64,000 nucleotides of DNA from JAGVPT01 sp964642725 (GTDB lineage: Bacteria > Bacteroidota > Ignavibacteria > UBA10030 > UBA8401): assembly GCA_964642725.1 (NCBI GenBank), contig CAZXQG010000003.1, positions 61,753 through 125,752 of the forward strand, written 5' to 3'. Position numbers and translations under genes: made by a program. Shown one piece after another: positions 27,533 to 35,573 of this stretch. The notes beneath the pieces were generated by a model, which did no database searches, had not been told where the DNA came from, and saw nothing but the letters and a program-made list of their open reading frames with translations. Each line of letters begins with the position of its first letter. Within the stretch, counting starts at the first letter, position 1.

Positions 27533-27913
27533 GATATTCAAGAAAGTTTAAATCGTGTTGTAAAATCTTCCGCGGGAGTAGAATTCAACGTAGACAAAAG
27601 CATTGAGGAAGTAAGTCATCTGGCCCTCAAACCCGTGCCACAGAAAGCCGCATCAGAAACAAATTCTTAACAGCTTAACATAACGCAAGCATCATACCAA
27701 AAAAACTTGACCAAAGCGCAATTTCTGATGGACGGAAAATTTCGTTTCTCACTTCTGGGAGTCGAGTGCTCCATTTTCTGCGAAAAATCGCTTTCTACTG
27801 ACAGCAAAAAATTCAACGTTGAAATAGCATACAATAGGCTCAACTGTTCGACGAATAGCAAAGAACTGGCTACCATCAGTCAAACCAATCCTCAATAGCA
27901 CTTGCCCTGTGAG
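27533..27913. other. Spacer upstream of hoxE, no gene seen
   Basis: About 380 bases between the hox operon and the remains of the older hydrogenase operon. Several short open frames exist on both strands, but none has a ribosome binding site or a recognisable family. It should contain the hox promoter. A sequence at 27626-27640 resembles a sigma-54 site only loosely. Confidence 0.5.
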
Positions 27914-28373
27914 TTACGGTAATTCTTCCAAAAGTATTTGTGTTACTTTTCGCATTGAATCCAAGACTTCGGATGACAAGTCCTTCCCGGCTTCAAAACT
28001 TTTCCCCTCAATTCCGAAAATGATCAACGTTGCCGGAAGAGTGTTCAATCGTCGCCCCAACTCAACAGCTTGAGTTACACCGAACGCATGAGTTGAAAAT
28101 GCATGTAGATCTTTCGGCAACGGCTCGGTCCGAGTATCAATACGGTAAACGGTTCCTGCTGGAGCACCGGGCGCCATTGCGTCGACCAAATAGACAAAAC
28201 CGAATTCCCTCCAAACGTCCATCAAGGCGACCCCTTCGCCGGGTTATTCAATCACAGTAACGCCCGGAAGTGCTCTTGCTTCGATTACTCGTGCAACGAA
28301 TAGACCGAACCATCGTCGAGCGAAATTCATTTCCGGTACCCATGACCAGTATGGACGCAAGAGAATCTCTCAT
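27914..28373 (-). pseudogene. Broken [NiFe]-hydrogenase maturation protease
   Basis: Reading the minus strand from ATG 28373 gives ILVMGTGNEFRS, the start of a hydrogenase protease. The frame then slips: DDG appears in the second frame and FGLFVARVIEARALPGVTVIE in the third, followed by an in-frame TAA and then PGEGVALMDVWREFGFVYLV to the natural end at 27914. So at least two small indels and one nonsense mutation separate conserved blocks that belong to one protein. It follows the ruins of a group 3b-like hydrogenase and was presumably its dedicated protease. Confidence 0.85.
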
Positions 28374-28442
28374 TCGATTTCAACATCTTCGGCTGCGAAA
28401 GGCGGCTCTGCAATCGTACCTGCCATAAATACTTCTAATCGG

Positions 28443-28456
28443 AATTGAGAATTGAA
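28443..28456. repeat. Short heptamer repeat (GAATTGA)2
   Basis: Two tandem GAATTGA units followed by AAAACAATG lie between the two hydrogenase pseudogenes, the same unit type as in the arrays at 1151 and 3634. The surrounding 28374-28556 holds no complete gene: a short frame (ending EPPFAAEDVEIE) stops in an ATGA overlap with the protease pseudogene, perhaps the remains of one more small gene. Confidence 0.5.
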
Positions 28457-28556
28457 AACAATGTTGGCGTCCTTGACAGGCGAGGCATCGACATTTCTCG
28501 CACATCGTAGAGATTTTTTCCAACGGCGGTATAACGAATACCCGACAGCTGGAAAG

Positions 28557-29262
28557 TCATTCTTCGAACTCCATCTTCAGAAAATGCGTCGCGCAAGAAA
28601 TACATGGATCGCAATTACGCACGGTTTGTTCGCAGAGCCATGTCAGTTGTTCCTTCAGCATTGAAATATTCTTGACAACGACATTCAGGAGGTCGAGTTC
28701 AATTGAGTGCTGGTTTTTGCGACGTCGGCGGAACAATCCTGGCTTCCGCAACAAGGGTGTTCTCATCGATTCGGTAACGGTGGTACAATATCCCGCGAGG
28801 TGCTTCTGTGCGGCCAAAACCGAGTCCCGGCCGCGGCTGAACCTCGACCGCCGGTTTATCGGCCGGCTCGTATTGATCGATATTGCGCAATGCTTCTTCG
28901 GATGCATAGAGAGTTTCAATGGACCTTGCAATGATGCTTTTGAATGGATTTCGTACAACGGGAAGAAAATGAATTTCGCGGGCGAGTTCTTTCGCCATCG
29001 GCGTAATCTTTTCGAAGTTTAGATTGAACCGCGCCAACGGACCGACGTGATATGCGCCCCGCTCTTTCAACACCGACTGCAAAGCATTTGAGTACGGAAC
29101 ATGCTCTTCTCGGAAATAGAATTCGTATTCTTTGACATTGATGTCGGGTCCCTTGTTGGAAACAAGACGACCTTCGTTGAACGGATATTCGTTAGGATGG
29201 GACAACGCAACGAACTCATACTCTCATTCAAACTCCGGGAACGAGAGCGTTGAACTCCAACG
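28557..29262 (-). pseudogene. Truncated, frameshifted group 3b-like [NiFe]-hydrogenase large subunit
   Basis: The middle and C-terminal parts of a hydrogenase large subunit remain: FVALSHPNEYPFNEGRLVSN, GAYHVGPLARFNLNF, FGRTEAPRGILYHRY, then after a frameshift near 28720 LDLLNVVVKNISMLKEQL and NCDPCISCATHF with the two C-terminal nickel cysteines. The N-terminal half with the first CxxC is absent. An in-frame TGA stands at 29224-29226. The closing tail after the His is only about eight residues. The pattern resembles group 3b (sulfhydrogenase/HydA) enzymes rather than HoxH. Confidence 0.85.
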
Positions 29263-29532
29263 GACCATTTCGACTTCCCAGAGGTGGAAAAAGAAATTTC
29301 TTCCATGATTGAGGTCCGACCGTATAACCAAACAGAGACGTATCCGCACGGCGCTTTAACCGATATCGTGGTTTTCCTGTTCGTCCGTCCAACCTACAGG
29401 AAAGTCGGAGGCGGACGGAATCTCGTCAAGCACGATTGCACCGTCGCGTACAGTCGTCCCTACGATTACATAGTCACGTTTTTGCGAGGCACTAACAAGA
29501 ACATCGAAGTCTTTGCCCTGTATAATGATCAT
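29263..29532 (-). pseudogene. N-terminal remnant of the hydrogenase beta (HydB-type) iron-sulfur subunit
   Basis: From ATG 29532 the minus strand reads MIIIQGKDFDVL, VIVGTTVRDGAIVLDEI and LPVGWTDEQ-like text (FPVGWTDEQENHDIG) to a TAA at 29356-29358; in another frame it goes on RRADTSLFGYTVGPQSWKKF and LFPP. This is the conserved start of group 3b beta subunits. The cluster-binding remainder, the gamma and delta subunits, and the first half of the large subunit are missing, so a deletion has joined this end to the large-subunit fragment within about 29240-29275. Confidence 0.75.
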
Positions 29533-29655
29533 AGCATTGCACTTTCGGTGGGAAAAGAAGAAAAGGCTCCATCCAGTTCAGAATGCAGCATGGTGTTGTG
29601 AATGAATATCGCCAACCCCTCTTGCGGTCGGAAATCGTTTGTTCCCCGGCACGTC

Positions 29656-30318
29656 TTAAATTTTTTCGAACTTCTCTTTCTTTTCATGGCATTCCGGACA
29701 TTCTTGCGCCGCGTCCGAAGTCATGATGTATCCGCAGCACGGACAAACGTAATATTGCATCTTCGTGATGTACCCACTCTTGTCAACGGCATCCCTGAAT
29801 AATCCCGCATTACATTTGCCCGCATTGAGCGAGTGCCCGAATGATTCCACCGCCTCTATGAACTTCTCGCCTTTAGCTGTCCGCGCTATATTAGGATACA
29901 TCGATTCAGTTTCCAGCAATTCATCGCTCAGCGCCATGCGGAGTGTTTGCATGACAGTGCCAACAATGATAGGATCGGTAACATACGGATGTACTTCGAC
30001 ACCTTTGCTTCGGAGCAGAGCCGCAGCCATTTCCGCGTGAATTTCTTCGGAACGTGAAACGGCTTTGAACAAACTGGCAATTGCGCTAAACCGGTTCTTC
30101 TCGGCGTTCTCTGAAAAAAGAGCATACTCCCTACTTATCCTCATTTCCCGGCTGTACGCAGTTTGTAAATTCTGAAGTGTAATTTCTGGCTTCACTCCCT
30201 TTGCTGCATTGTTTTTGCAGCCAAGCAATAAAAGAATAGGAATGGTGAGGACGATGGCGAAAATGTTTACAAAGAGGCTGTGAGATTTCGCAAAAAGGAA
30301 TAACTTGTTTGGACTCAT
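29656..30318 (-). CDS. Membrane-anchored rubrerythrin-like lipoprotein
   Basis: A 220-residue protein starting at ATG 30318, fixed by a strong AAGGAGGG. It has a signal sequence with lipobox LLLGC (Cys34), then a ferritin-like four-helix domain (SREYALFSENAEK, SRSEEIHAEMAAALL, DELLETESMYP) and a C-terminal rubredoxin-like knuckle pair CPCCGYIM and CPECHEK. Rubrerythrins are normally cytoplasmic peroxide-reducing proteins; here the enzyme should sit on the outer face of a membrane. Its leader carries two perfect hairpins. Confidence 0.85.
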   Translation of the reverse strand: MSPNKLFLFAKSHSLFVNIFAIVLTIPILLLLGCKNNAAKGVKPEITLQNLQTAYSREMRISREYALFSENAEKNRFSAIASLFKAVSRSEEIHAEMAAALLRSKGVEVHPYVTDPIIVGTVMQTLRMALSDELLETESMYPNIARTAKGEKFIEAVESFGHSLNAGKCNAGLFRDAVDKSGYITKMQYYVCPCCGYIMTSDAAQECPECHEKKEKFEKI

Positions 30319-30350
30319 TTTGAACCCTCCTTTGGTGAAGAGCTTCCGGT

Positions 30351-30394
30351 GACTCCATGAGGAGTCTGAAGAAGCATGCCGGGGAGGCATGCTT
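30351..30394 (-). promoter_or_regulatory. Two adjacent hairpins in the rubrerythrin leader
   Basis: GACTCC-ATGA-GGAGTC (30351-30366) and AAGCATGCC-GGGGA-GGCATGCTT (30372-30394) are perfect stems located 35-75 bases upstream of the rubrerythrin start. No T-run follows, so they are not intrinsic terminators. A structured leader acting on stability or translation is possible. The remaining part of the spacer to 30598 is AT-rich and probably holds the promoter. Confidence 0.45.
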
Positions 30395-30597
30395 TCAAAA
30401 AGACGATCTGAGAAAAAACATGTGTTCGTTAATCATCGATTTCGAGGATCGGTTCCTCGCATCAACCTAAAAAACACCTTTCTTTATTGTACTCAAGGTT
30501 CATTCCATAAAAATACCGCGGTAAATCAATGGTAACAGAGCATTCGTCTGTTCCTTTTTCTCAATAATTGAAAAAGAGAATTCTCGGATTATTAGTT

Positions 30598-30635
30598 CTA
30601 AAAAAAAAGCTCTGACTGCATTTGCCAGTCAGAGC
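30598..30635 (-). terminator. Intrinsic terminator of the ABC/Gld operon
   Basis: GCTCTGACTG, a 7-base loop and CAGTCAGAGC form a perfect 10-bp stem followed on the minus strand by nine or more T. It lies 30 bases after the last gene of the operon. Confidence 0.92.
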
Positions 30636-30664
30636 GCACTTCAGCCGAAAGAAGAATATCCTGG

Positions 30665-31540
30665 CTACAGCATATCTTTCTTGTGCTTCAGTATCTGTTT
30701 TGCGCGCCATCCTTGCAGTTCAAACCATTGAGGGGAAGTGGAAGTTTGCGCCAAATATTTGTCCTTCGCTTCCGAAAAACGAATTTGAACATCTCCCACG
30801 GAAACCGTTGCAGAAATTTTTGGTGCCGGCGTAAGGATTGAATCGACAAAATCGTCAGCTTCAATGTTTGACAGCGAGGTAAGCAGCGAAGCAACGTCCC
30901 CGGCTTTAAGATTGCGATCCCCAATCATCCAAACGGTGTCGTGTAACGAAAGAGAAAAGGATTCTCCGGCATACTGATACGATATTGCTTTGATGGATTC
31001 TTTGGGAAGGTTCAATATGGTTTTGTCCCGCCAATCTTTGACCGCTTTGTTAAATGCAAATGTAAGAGATCCGTTCACGATAACAACATCGTTCGATTGA
31101 TCTTTCCGTACGTACGTTTCGGAGTAATTCTGTCCGGGTTTTCCAACGATGAACGCGGCATGTTCCTGGCCGTTTTGAAATATCTTGACAAGCGTCCCCG
31201 CCGAATCAACCCGGAATATTGATCGCTTCTCCGGGTTACACGAAACGACTTCCTTAACCGCAAGGTTTTTCGATTGGTGAATCAGCGATGTTACGTTTGA
31301 CTGATTGGCACGATATTCAACCGGCTCGGCAAGAAACCACTCCGCTCCTTTTTTCTCAAATGTCACCGTACTTGCCGGCGATTTGATTTCGATTTTATCG
31401 ACAGCGACGGAATCGAAGTTCACGAGGTACTGTGAATTGTCGACCGCAATATCCTTCTCCCCAGGCTGATTCATCAAGAAATATGCAGTCACAATCAAGA
31501 CTGCAAAAACTCCAAGAAGTACGTAAGTGTTTTTTTTCAT
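30665..31540 (-). CDS. DUF4340 domain protein of the ABC/Gld operon
   Basis: A 291-residue membrane-anchored protein starting at ATG 31540 (MKKNTYVLLGVFAVLIV), with one N-terminal membrane helix and a long extracytoplasmic region. Segments such as VDKIEIKSP, FEKKGAEWFLAEP and KDWRDKTIL are characteristic of DUF4340, a family regularly found after GldG-like genes. Its biochemical role is unknown; it is thought to be an accessory part of the exporter. Terminator follows directly. Confidence 0.8.
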   Translation of the reverse strand: MKKNTYVLLGVFAVLIVTAYFLMNQPGEKDIAVDNSQYLVNFDSVAVDKIEIKSPASTVTFEKKGAEWFLAEPVEYRANQSNVTSLIHQSKNLAVKEVVSCNPEKRSIFRVDSAGTLVKIFQNGQEHAAFIVGKPGQNYSETYVRKDQSNDVVIVNGSLTFAFNKAVKDWRDKTILNLPKESIKAISYQYAGESFSLSLHDTVWMIGDRNLKAGDVASLLTSLSNIEADDFVDSILTPAPKISATVSVGDVQIRFSEAKDKYLAQTSTSPQWFELQGWRAKQILKHKKDML

Positions 31541-31557
31541 ACAGATTGACAGAAATG

Positions 31558-33120
31558 TTATAATGAAGCTTCCATTGCTCTTTTCCGCGCCAAACGTGTT
31601 CGCCATCGGATGAGGCCATAGCCGATAACCGCTATCGGCGGCAAAAGCAGGTCGCCATACTTCAGCAGTTTTTTCGTTCCATCCGAAACCTGATCAAGCG
31701 GAGGCATCGCAACGTTTTTCGAGCGTATGGTAATTAGTCCCGCGTCGTCAGCGAGATAGTCGACAATGTTGACAAAGAACGTCATGTTGCCCGGGCTCCG
31801 AGCGAAATCATCTTTCATAAAATCACCGTCTCCGACAACGACGATTCGTGTTTCAGGGCTCGACGTCATCGGCGAAGATGACGTAACAAGTCCCGGCACT
31901 TCTTTGCCCGCAAAGAAACTCTTAAACGAGCCCTGCACGACAACAGCTAACGGAATACTTGATTCAGCAAGTTCATCGGCGGTATATCGATGGAACGCGT
32001 CGATCATGATAAAACCAGATTGGCGTCCGCTCCGTTTTGATGAACTCATCAGCACCTGTTCCTTCAACCCTTTGGCAGATGCGAGACTGGTATCGACCGA
32101 ACTCGCGAAGTAGAGAATCACGTTCTGTAAGTCTTTAACAATCATGTTCTCTTTGTTGAAGCCGGACGCCATCGGCATATACGGAAACGGAACCTGGCTC
32201 TGCATCGTGAAACCCGCCTGTTGTTGAACGACGCTAACGCTGGCGCATTGTGCGTCTCGAACGAGGTCGGCATTAACGCGAGTGCCGTATTGTGCAAGCT
32301 GGTCATCGAGATTCAAATCCAGCGGTTGAGCATACTGAGCTTGCAAGCTCGCATTTTCTTTATTCAGCAGGAATGCAATTTTTCCACCCCGCATCAAATA
32401 TTGGTCGATCAAAAATTTCGACGAATCGCTGAACTTTTTCTGCGGTGCTATTACCAGCAATGCAGCAAGGTCGGCAGGAACAGTCCCGCCGCTCGTCAGG
32501 TTGACCGGCGTAACTTCGTACTGTGATGTGAGAGTTTGGTACGCTTGTTTCATCGTCGACAAATCCGTTTCATCGTGGCCAAGCGTATAGCCAATGCGTT
32601 TCTTTTGACGCGTGGTCAACCGTTTCAACGCACTGCTGATGTCGTATTCAAGAGATCCAAGATTTTGGATAACCGGCAGCGTTTCCTTTTTGTCCTCGTA
32701 CATCATAACAAGACCGAGATATGCCCGCTTCACTTCGAACTTATCTTCCTTTACAACCTGCACATCCACGGGCGGAATTCCCTGCTGTTGTGCTTCTTGT
32801 TCCCCTTTTTCTCCTTCGGGATTTATGAATTCGTACTGGAGATTTCCGCCGGCATACGCCTTGTATTCGTTCAAGATGTCCAGGACTTCGCGCCGATTGT
32901 TGTTGTACGGCGATGGAAGGTCTTCGGTAAAATATGCGCGCACCGTCACTCTGTCGTCGAAAGAGCGAACAAGCTTTTTACTGGCTTCAGAAAGCGTATA
33001 GACTTTCTGTCTTGTGAGGTCAAGCCGGTTGAACAGTCGAACCGAGATGACGTTCACGACAATGAGAATACCGAGCACCAGCAATGCCCGGATAACTGCC
33101 TGATTTCTTTTTGTATTCAT
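31558..33120 (-). CDS. gldG: GldG-like ABC-type auxiliary protein
   Basis: Membrane protein with an N-terminal helix (ALLVLGILIVVNVISVRLF), a long extracytoplasmic region with the family segments LDLTRQKVYTLSEASKKLV, YFTEDLPSPYNNNRREV and RIGYTLGHDE, and a C-terminal helix (LLPPIAVIGYGLI). The 520-residue length fits GldG/ABC_transp_aux proteins. It works with the permease and ATPase encoded upstream. In Flavobacterium GldA, GldF and GldG affect gliding; in non-gliding relatives their substrate is unknown. Confidence 0.88.
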   Translation of the reverse strand: MNTKRNQAVIRALLVLGILIVVNVISVRLFNRLDLTRQKVYTLSEASKKLVRSFDDRVTVRAYFTEDLPSPYNNNRREVLDILNEYKAYAGGNLQYEFINPEGEKGEQEAQQQGIPPVDVQVVKEDKFEVKRAYLGLVMMYEDKKETLPVIQNLGSLEYDISSALKRLTTRQKKRIGYTLGHDETDLSTMKQAYQTLTSQYEVTPVNLTSGGTVPADLAALLVIAPQKKFSDSSKFLIDQYLMRGGKIAFLLNKENASLQAQYAQPLDLNLDDQLAQYGTRVNADLVRDAQCASVSVVQQQAGFTMQSQVPFPYMPMASGFNKENMIVKDLQNVILYFASSVDTSLASAKGLKEQVLMSSSKRSGRQSGFIMIDAFHRYTADELAESSIPLAVVVQGSFKSFFAGKEVPGLVTSSSPMTSSPETRIVVVGDGDFMKDDFARSPGNMTFFVNIVDYLADDAGLITIRSKNVAMPPLDQVSDGTKKLLKYGDLLLPPIAVIGYGLIRWRTRLARKRAMEASL

Positions 33121-33160
33121 TAGCGTTATGTACCGTTTTCAGTATTCAAATTTCAATGTA

Positions 33161-33901
33161 TTACCAGTTTCTTCTTTGCAGCGAGCCGACGGAGAGCAAC
33201 AGGGTGAACCCCAGCATCGAGAAGAAATATATGACATCCCTCGAATCGATCACTCCCCGGGCAATGTTCGACAAATGAAAATCAATGCCGAGGAATTCTA
33301 CCGTTGTCGTCATCCATTCCGGCACGTAAAACAAGACCTTGTCGAGCATATAAAGCGCAAAAACGAAAACGAATCCGAGAATAAATGCAACAACCTGATT
33401 GTCCGTTAAACTCGATGCGAACAAGCCGATTGCGACATACACTCCCGCCATGAGCATTAAACCGAAGTATCCGCCGATAACCGGGCCATTATCGATGCTG
33501 CCAAGAAATGCAATCGTGATATAGTAGAGAAGGGTTGGGAGCAGCGCGATCCCGACTAATGCCCACGCCGCGAAAAATTTTCCAAGAACAATCTCGGAAT
33601 CGGAAAGGGGCTTTGTCGTCAGCAGTTCAATGGTTCCGTTTTTTTTCTCTTCGGACAACAACCGCATCGTAATCGCCGGAATGATGAAGAGAAATACGGC
33701 TGGAACGACTTCGAACATTGTCCGCATCGACGCAACGTTCATTAAAAAGAGATTGCTCGTAAAAAACCATCCGACAATTGCGAGAAAGACCACGATAACG
33801 ACATACGCTACTGCGGAATTAAAATATGAACGCAGTTCCTTCCTGAAAATCGGTCCGACATTCGAATATTCGCTTAACAGCTTTTTGAAATTGAATTGCA
33901 T
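33161..33901 (-). CDS. gldF: ABC transporter permease, GldF-like
   Basis: A 246-residue ABC-2-type permease with six hydrophobic segments. It starts MQFNFKKLLSEYSNVGPIFRKELRSYF, and LLSEEKKNGTIELL is the conserved cytoplasmic motif of this family. It pairs with the ATPase at 34626 and the GldG-like protein downstream. The gene upstream, a DUF3052-like protein, separates permease and ATPase. Confidence 0.9.
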   Translation of the reverse strand: MQFNFKKLLSEYSNVGPIFRKELRSYFNSAVAYVVIVVFLAIVGWFFTSNLFLMNVASMRTMFEVVPAVFLFIIPAITMRLLSEEKKNGTIELLTTKPLSDSEIVLGKFFAAWALVGIALLPTLLYYITIAFLGSIDNGPVIGGYFGLMLMAGVYVAIGLFASSLTDNQVVAFILGFVFVFALYMLDKVLFYVPEWMTTTVEFLGIDFHLSNIARGVIDSRDVIYFFSMLGFTLLLSVGSLQRRNW

Positions 33902-33909
33902 GGTTAAAG

Positions 33910-33992
33910 TAGGTGTTAGGTTTTAGCGTTTAGTTGTTAGTGAAGGGGAATGCTTGCTCTTCATTGCCTACTGCTTACTATTTACTGCCTCT
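33910..33992. repeat. Two heptamer arrays filling a spacer in the Gld operon
   Basis: At 33910-33944 five 7-base units begin TAG (TAGGTGT, TAGGTTT, TAGCGTT, TAGTTGT, TAGTGAA). At 33965-33992 four units follow (TGCCTAC, TGCTTAC, TATTTAC, TGCCTCT), whose reverse complement (AGTAAGC type) matches the array after argG. The right array starts in the stop codon region of the DUF3052-like gene; the left one ends just before the permease start. Confidence 0.8.
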
Positions 33993-34602
33993 TGCTCACC
34001 GGTATCACGAACTTCAAGGCAGTGTGAGTCTCTGAAAAACCGACGACTTTTGTATCAACAAAGCCTGCCTTCTTTCCCGCCGCAATGACGTCCGTGTCCT
34101 TGATCTTCGCTTGCTTCCCTTTCAACGACACGATCCACAGCGCTCCGTCCGTTTTAAGAAATTGTTTCATGGCCCGTAGCTTAAGAAGTTCTTTTTTGCT
34201 GTCTGCCGCGTAGAAAATAATGTCGGATTCTTTCAGCAGTTCTTTCACTGAAACGGTATGTGACTTCTCCCGCAGCCGATTCAGGAAGGCATTGTCCGCA
34301 ACGCCGCTCACACTCACCCTTGAGTTTTGCTTAACGCCGAGTTTGTCGAGCACGCTTTTCGGGTGAAGGATTTTTTCTTCCCATTTCCCGGCTTTCCCTT
34401 CGATGACAAACGATGCCGTTCCGCCATGAAAGACGACCGTCAATTCCCCATCACTTGCTTCAACAGATTTCATTCTGTTGAACGGAATCGTCAGCCGATT
34501 TTCGCCTCGAAAGATCAACTCGCTGGTTTCAAGGAGCGCCTTCCCATTGAAAACCTTACCGCCAAATTTCATCGAACAGATAATTTCTGAACCCATACTC
34601 AA
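33982..34602 (-). CDS. DUF3052-like protein
   Basis: A 206-residue soluble protein. Its C-terminal half (DIIFYAADSKKELLKL, FLKTDGALWIVSLKGK, ETHTALKFVIPV) resembles DUF3052 proteins, which look like a degenerate Rossmann/methyltransferase-type fold; the first 80 residues appear to be a separate beta-rich domain. It is placed between the ATPase and permease genes of the ABC operon. No catalytic motif is visible and the function is unknown. The last codons overlap a heptamer repeat. Confidence 0.65.
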   Translation of the reverse strand: MSMGSEIICSMKFGGKVFNGKALLETSELIFRGENRLTIPFNRMKSVEASDGELTVVFHGGTASFVIEGKAGKWEEKILHPKSVLDKLGVKQNSRVSVSGVADNAFLNRLREKSHTVSVKELLKESDIIFYAADSKKELLKLRAMKQFLKTDGALWIVSLKGKQAKIKDTDVIAAGKKAGFVDTKVVGFSETHTALKFVIPVSKRQ

Positions 34603-34625
34603 GTCTCAGCAACGGAGAAATTTGA

Positions 34626-35573
34626 TCAATGGACAGTCGTCAGCGTATGAAATACCTCTTCCAAGCTTGTTGCTTCTCGGTGTATTTCAAGCAACACCCA
34701 TTTCTCGCTCACCGCCTGACGGAACAGTTCTTCCCGGATATCAGATCCCTTCACCGCTGTAATAATCAGCCGGTGAACCCCCGGTGAAGGGTTTTGATAT
34801 TGAACATTCTCAACATAAGCAAGGGCCTTGACCTTTGGAAAGATCTCGGTCATGCCGTTCTCGACGTTGGCTTTCAGTTCCAACGAAATAATATCGGAGC
34901 CCCGAAATTCATGCTGCAGTTGATCGGGTGTTCCATCGGCGACAATCTTACCAGTATTGACGATAACCACTCTGTCGCATGTTGCCTGGACTTCGGAGAG
35001 GATATGGGTAGAAAGGATCACTGTCTTTGCGCTTCCAAGCTTGCGAATGAGATTCCGTATTTCGACAATCTGATTAGGGTCGAGACCGCTTGTCGGCTCG
35101 TCCAGAATCAAGACATCGGGATCATGGATCATTGCCTGGGCAAGACCGACGCGTTGTCGGTATCCTTTGGACAACTCGCCGATGTCTTTGTGTCGGACTC
35201 CGGCCAATCCGCAAACTTCTACCATTTCGCGCATTCGTTGCCGGATCTGGGGCTTCGTCATTTTATGGAGCTGTGCGGAGTATTCGAGATATTCAAAAAC
35301 ATTCATGTCGAGGTAGAGAGGATTTAACTCGGGCAAATAGCCGATCTTGCGGCGTACTTCAAGCGAGTGAGTGGCAATGTCACAGCCATCGACCGTCACC
35401 GTTCCTGCACTTGGCGGCATATAACAGGTGATGATTTTCATAGTGGTCGTCTTGCCAGCGCCGTTCGGCCCGAGGAAACCGAGAATTTCTCCCGTTTTCA
35501 CGTCAAAAGAAATATCGTCTATGGCTTTTTCCTCGCCGTACAACTTCGTCAAATTACGGACTGTTATGGACAT
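34626..35573 (-). CDS. gldA: ABC transporter ATP-binding protein, GldA-like
   Basis: ATPase of the exporter. Walker A GPNGAGKTTTMKI near residue 39, Q-loop GYLPELNPLY, signature LSKGYRQRVGLAQAM, Walker B VLILDEPTSGLD, H-loop STHILSEV. A C-terminal extension of about 80 residues is typical for this ABC-2 subfamily. It is the first gene of the operon, and a spacer of 870 bases precedes it. Confidence 0.92.
   Translation of the reverse strand: MSITVRNLTKLYGEEKAIDDISFDVKTGEILGFLGPNGAGKTTTMKIITCYMPPSAGTVTVDGCDIATHSLEVRRKIGYLPELNPLYLDMNVFEYLEYSAQLHKMTKPQIRQRMREMVEVCGLAGVRHKDIGELSKGYRQRVGLAQAMIHDPDVLILDEPTSGLDPNQIVEIRNLIRKLGSAKTVILSTHILSEVQATCDRVVIVNTGKIVADGTPDQLQHEFRGSDIISLELKANVENGMTEIFPKVKALAYVENVQYQNPSPGVHRLIITAVKGSDIREELFRQAVSEKWVLLEIHREATSLEEVFHTLTTVH

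Noticed and set aside
27626..27640. Sigma-54 promoter upstream of hoxE (TGGCAC on the minus strand)
   Set aside because: The second element is GA instead of GC, and the spacing fits only if shifted by one base. Not convincing.
29224..29226. In-frame TGA in the hydrogenase large-subunit fragment as a selenocysteine codon
   Set aside because: The TGA is not at an active-site cysteine position, no SECIS-like hairpin is evident, and the same gene also has a frameshift and a large deletion. A nonsense mutation is simpler.
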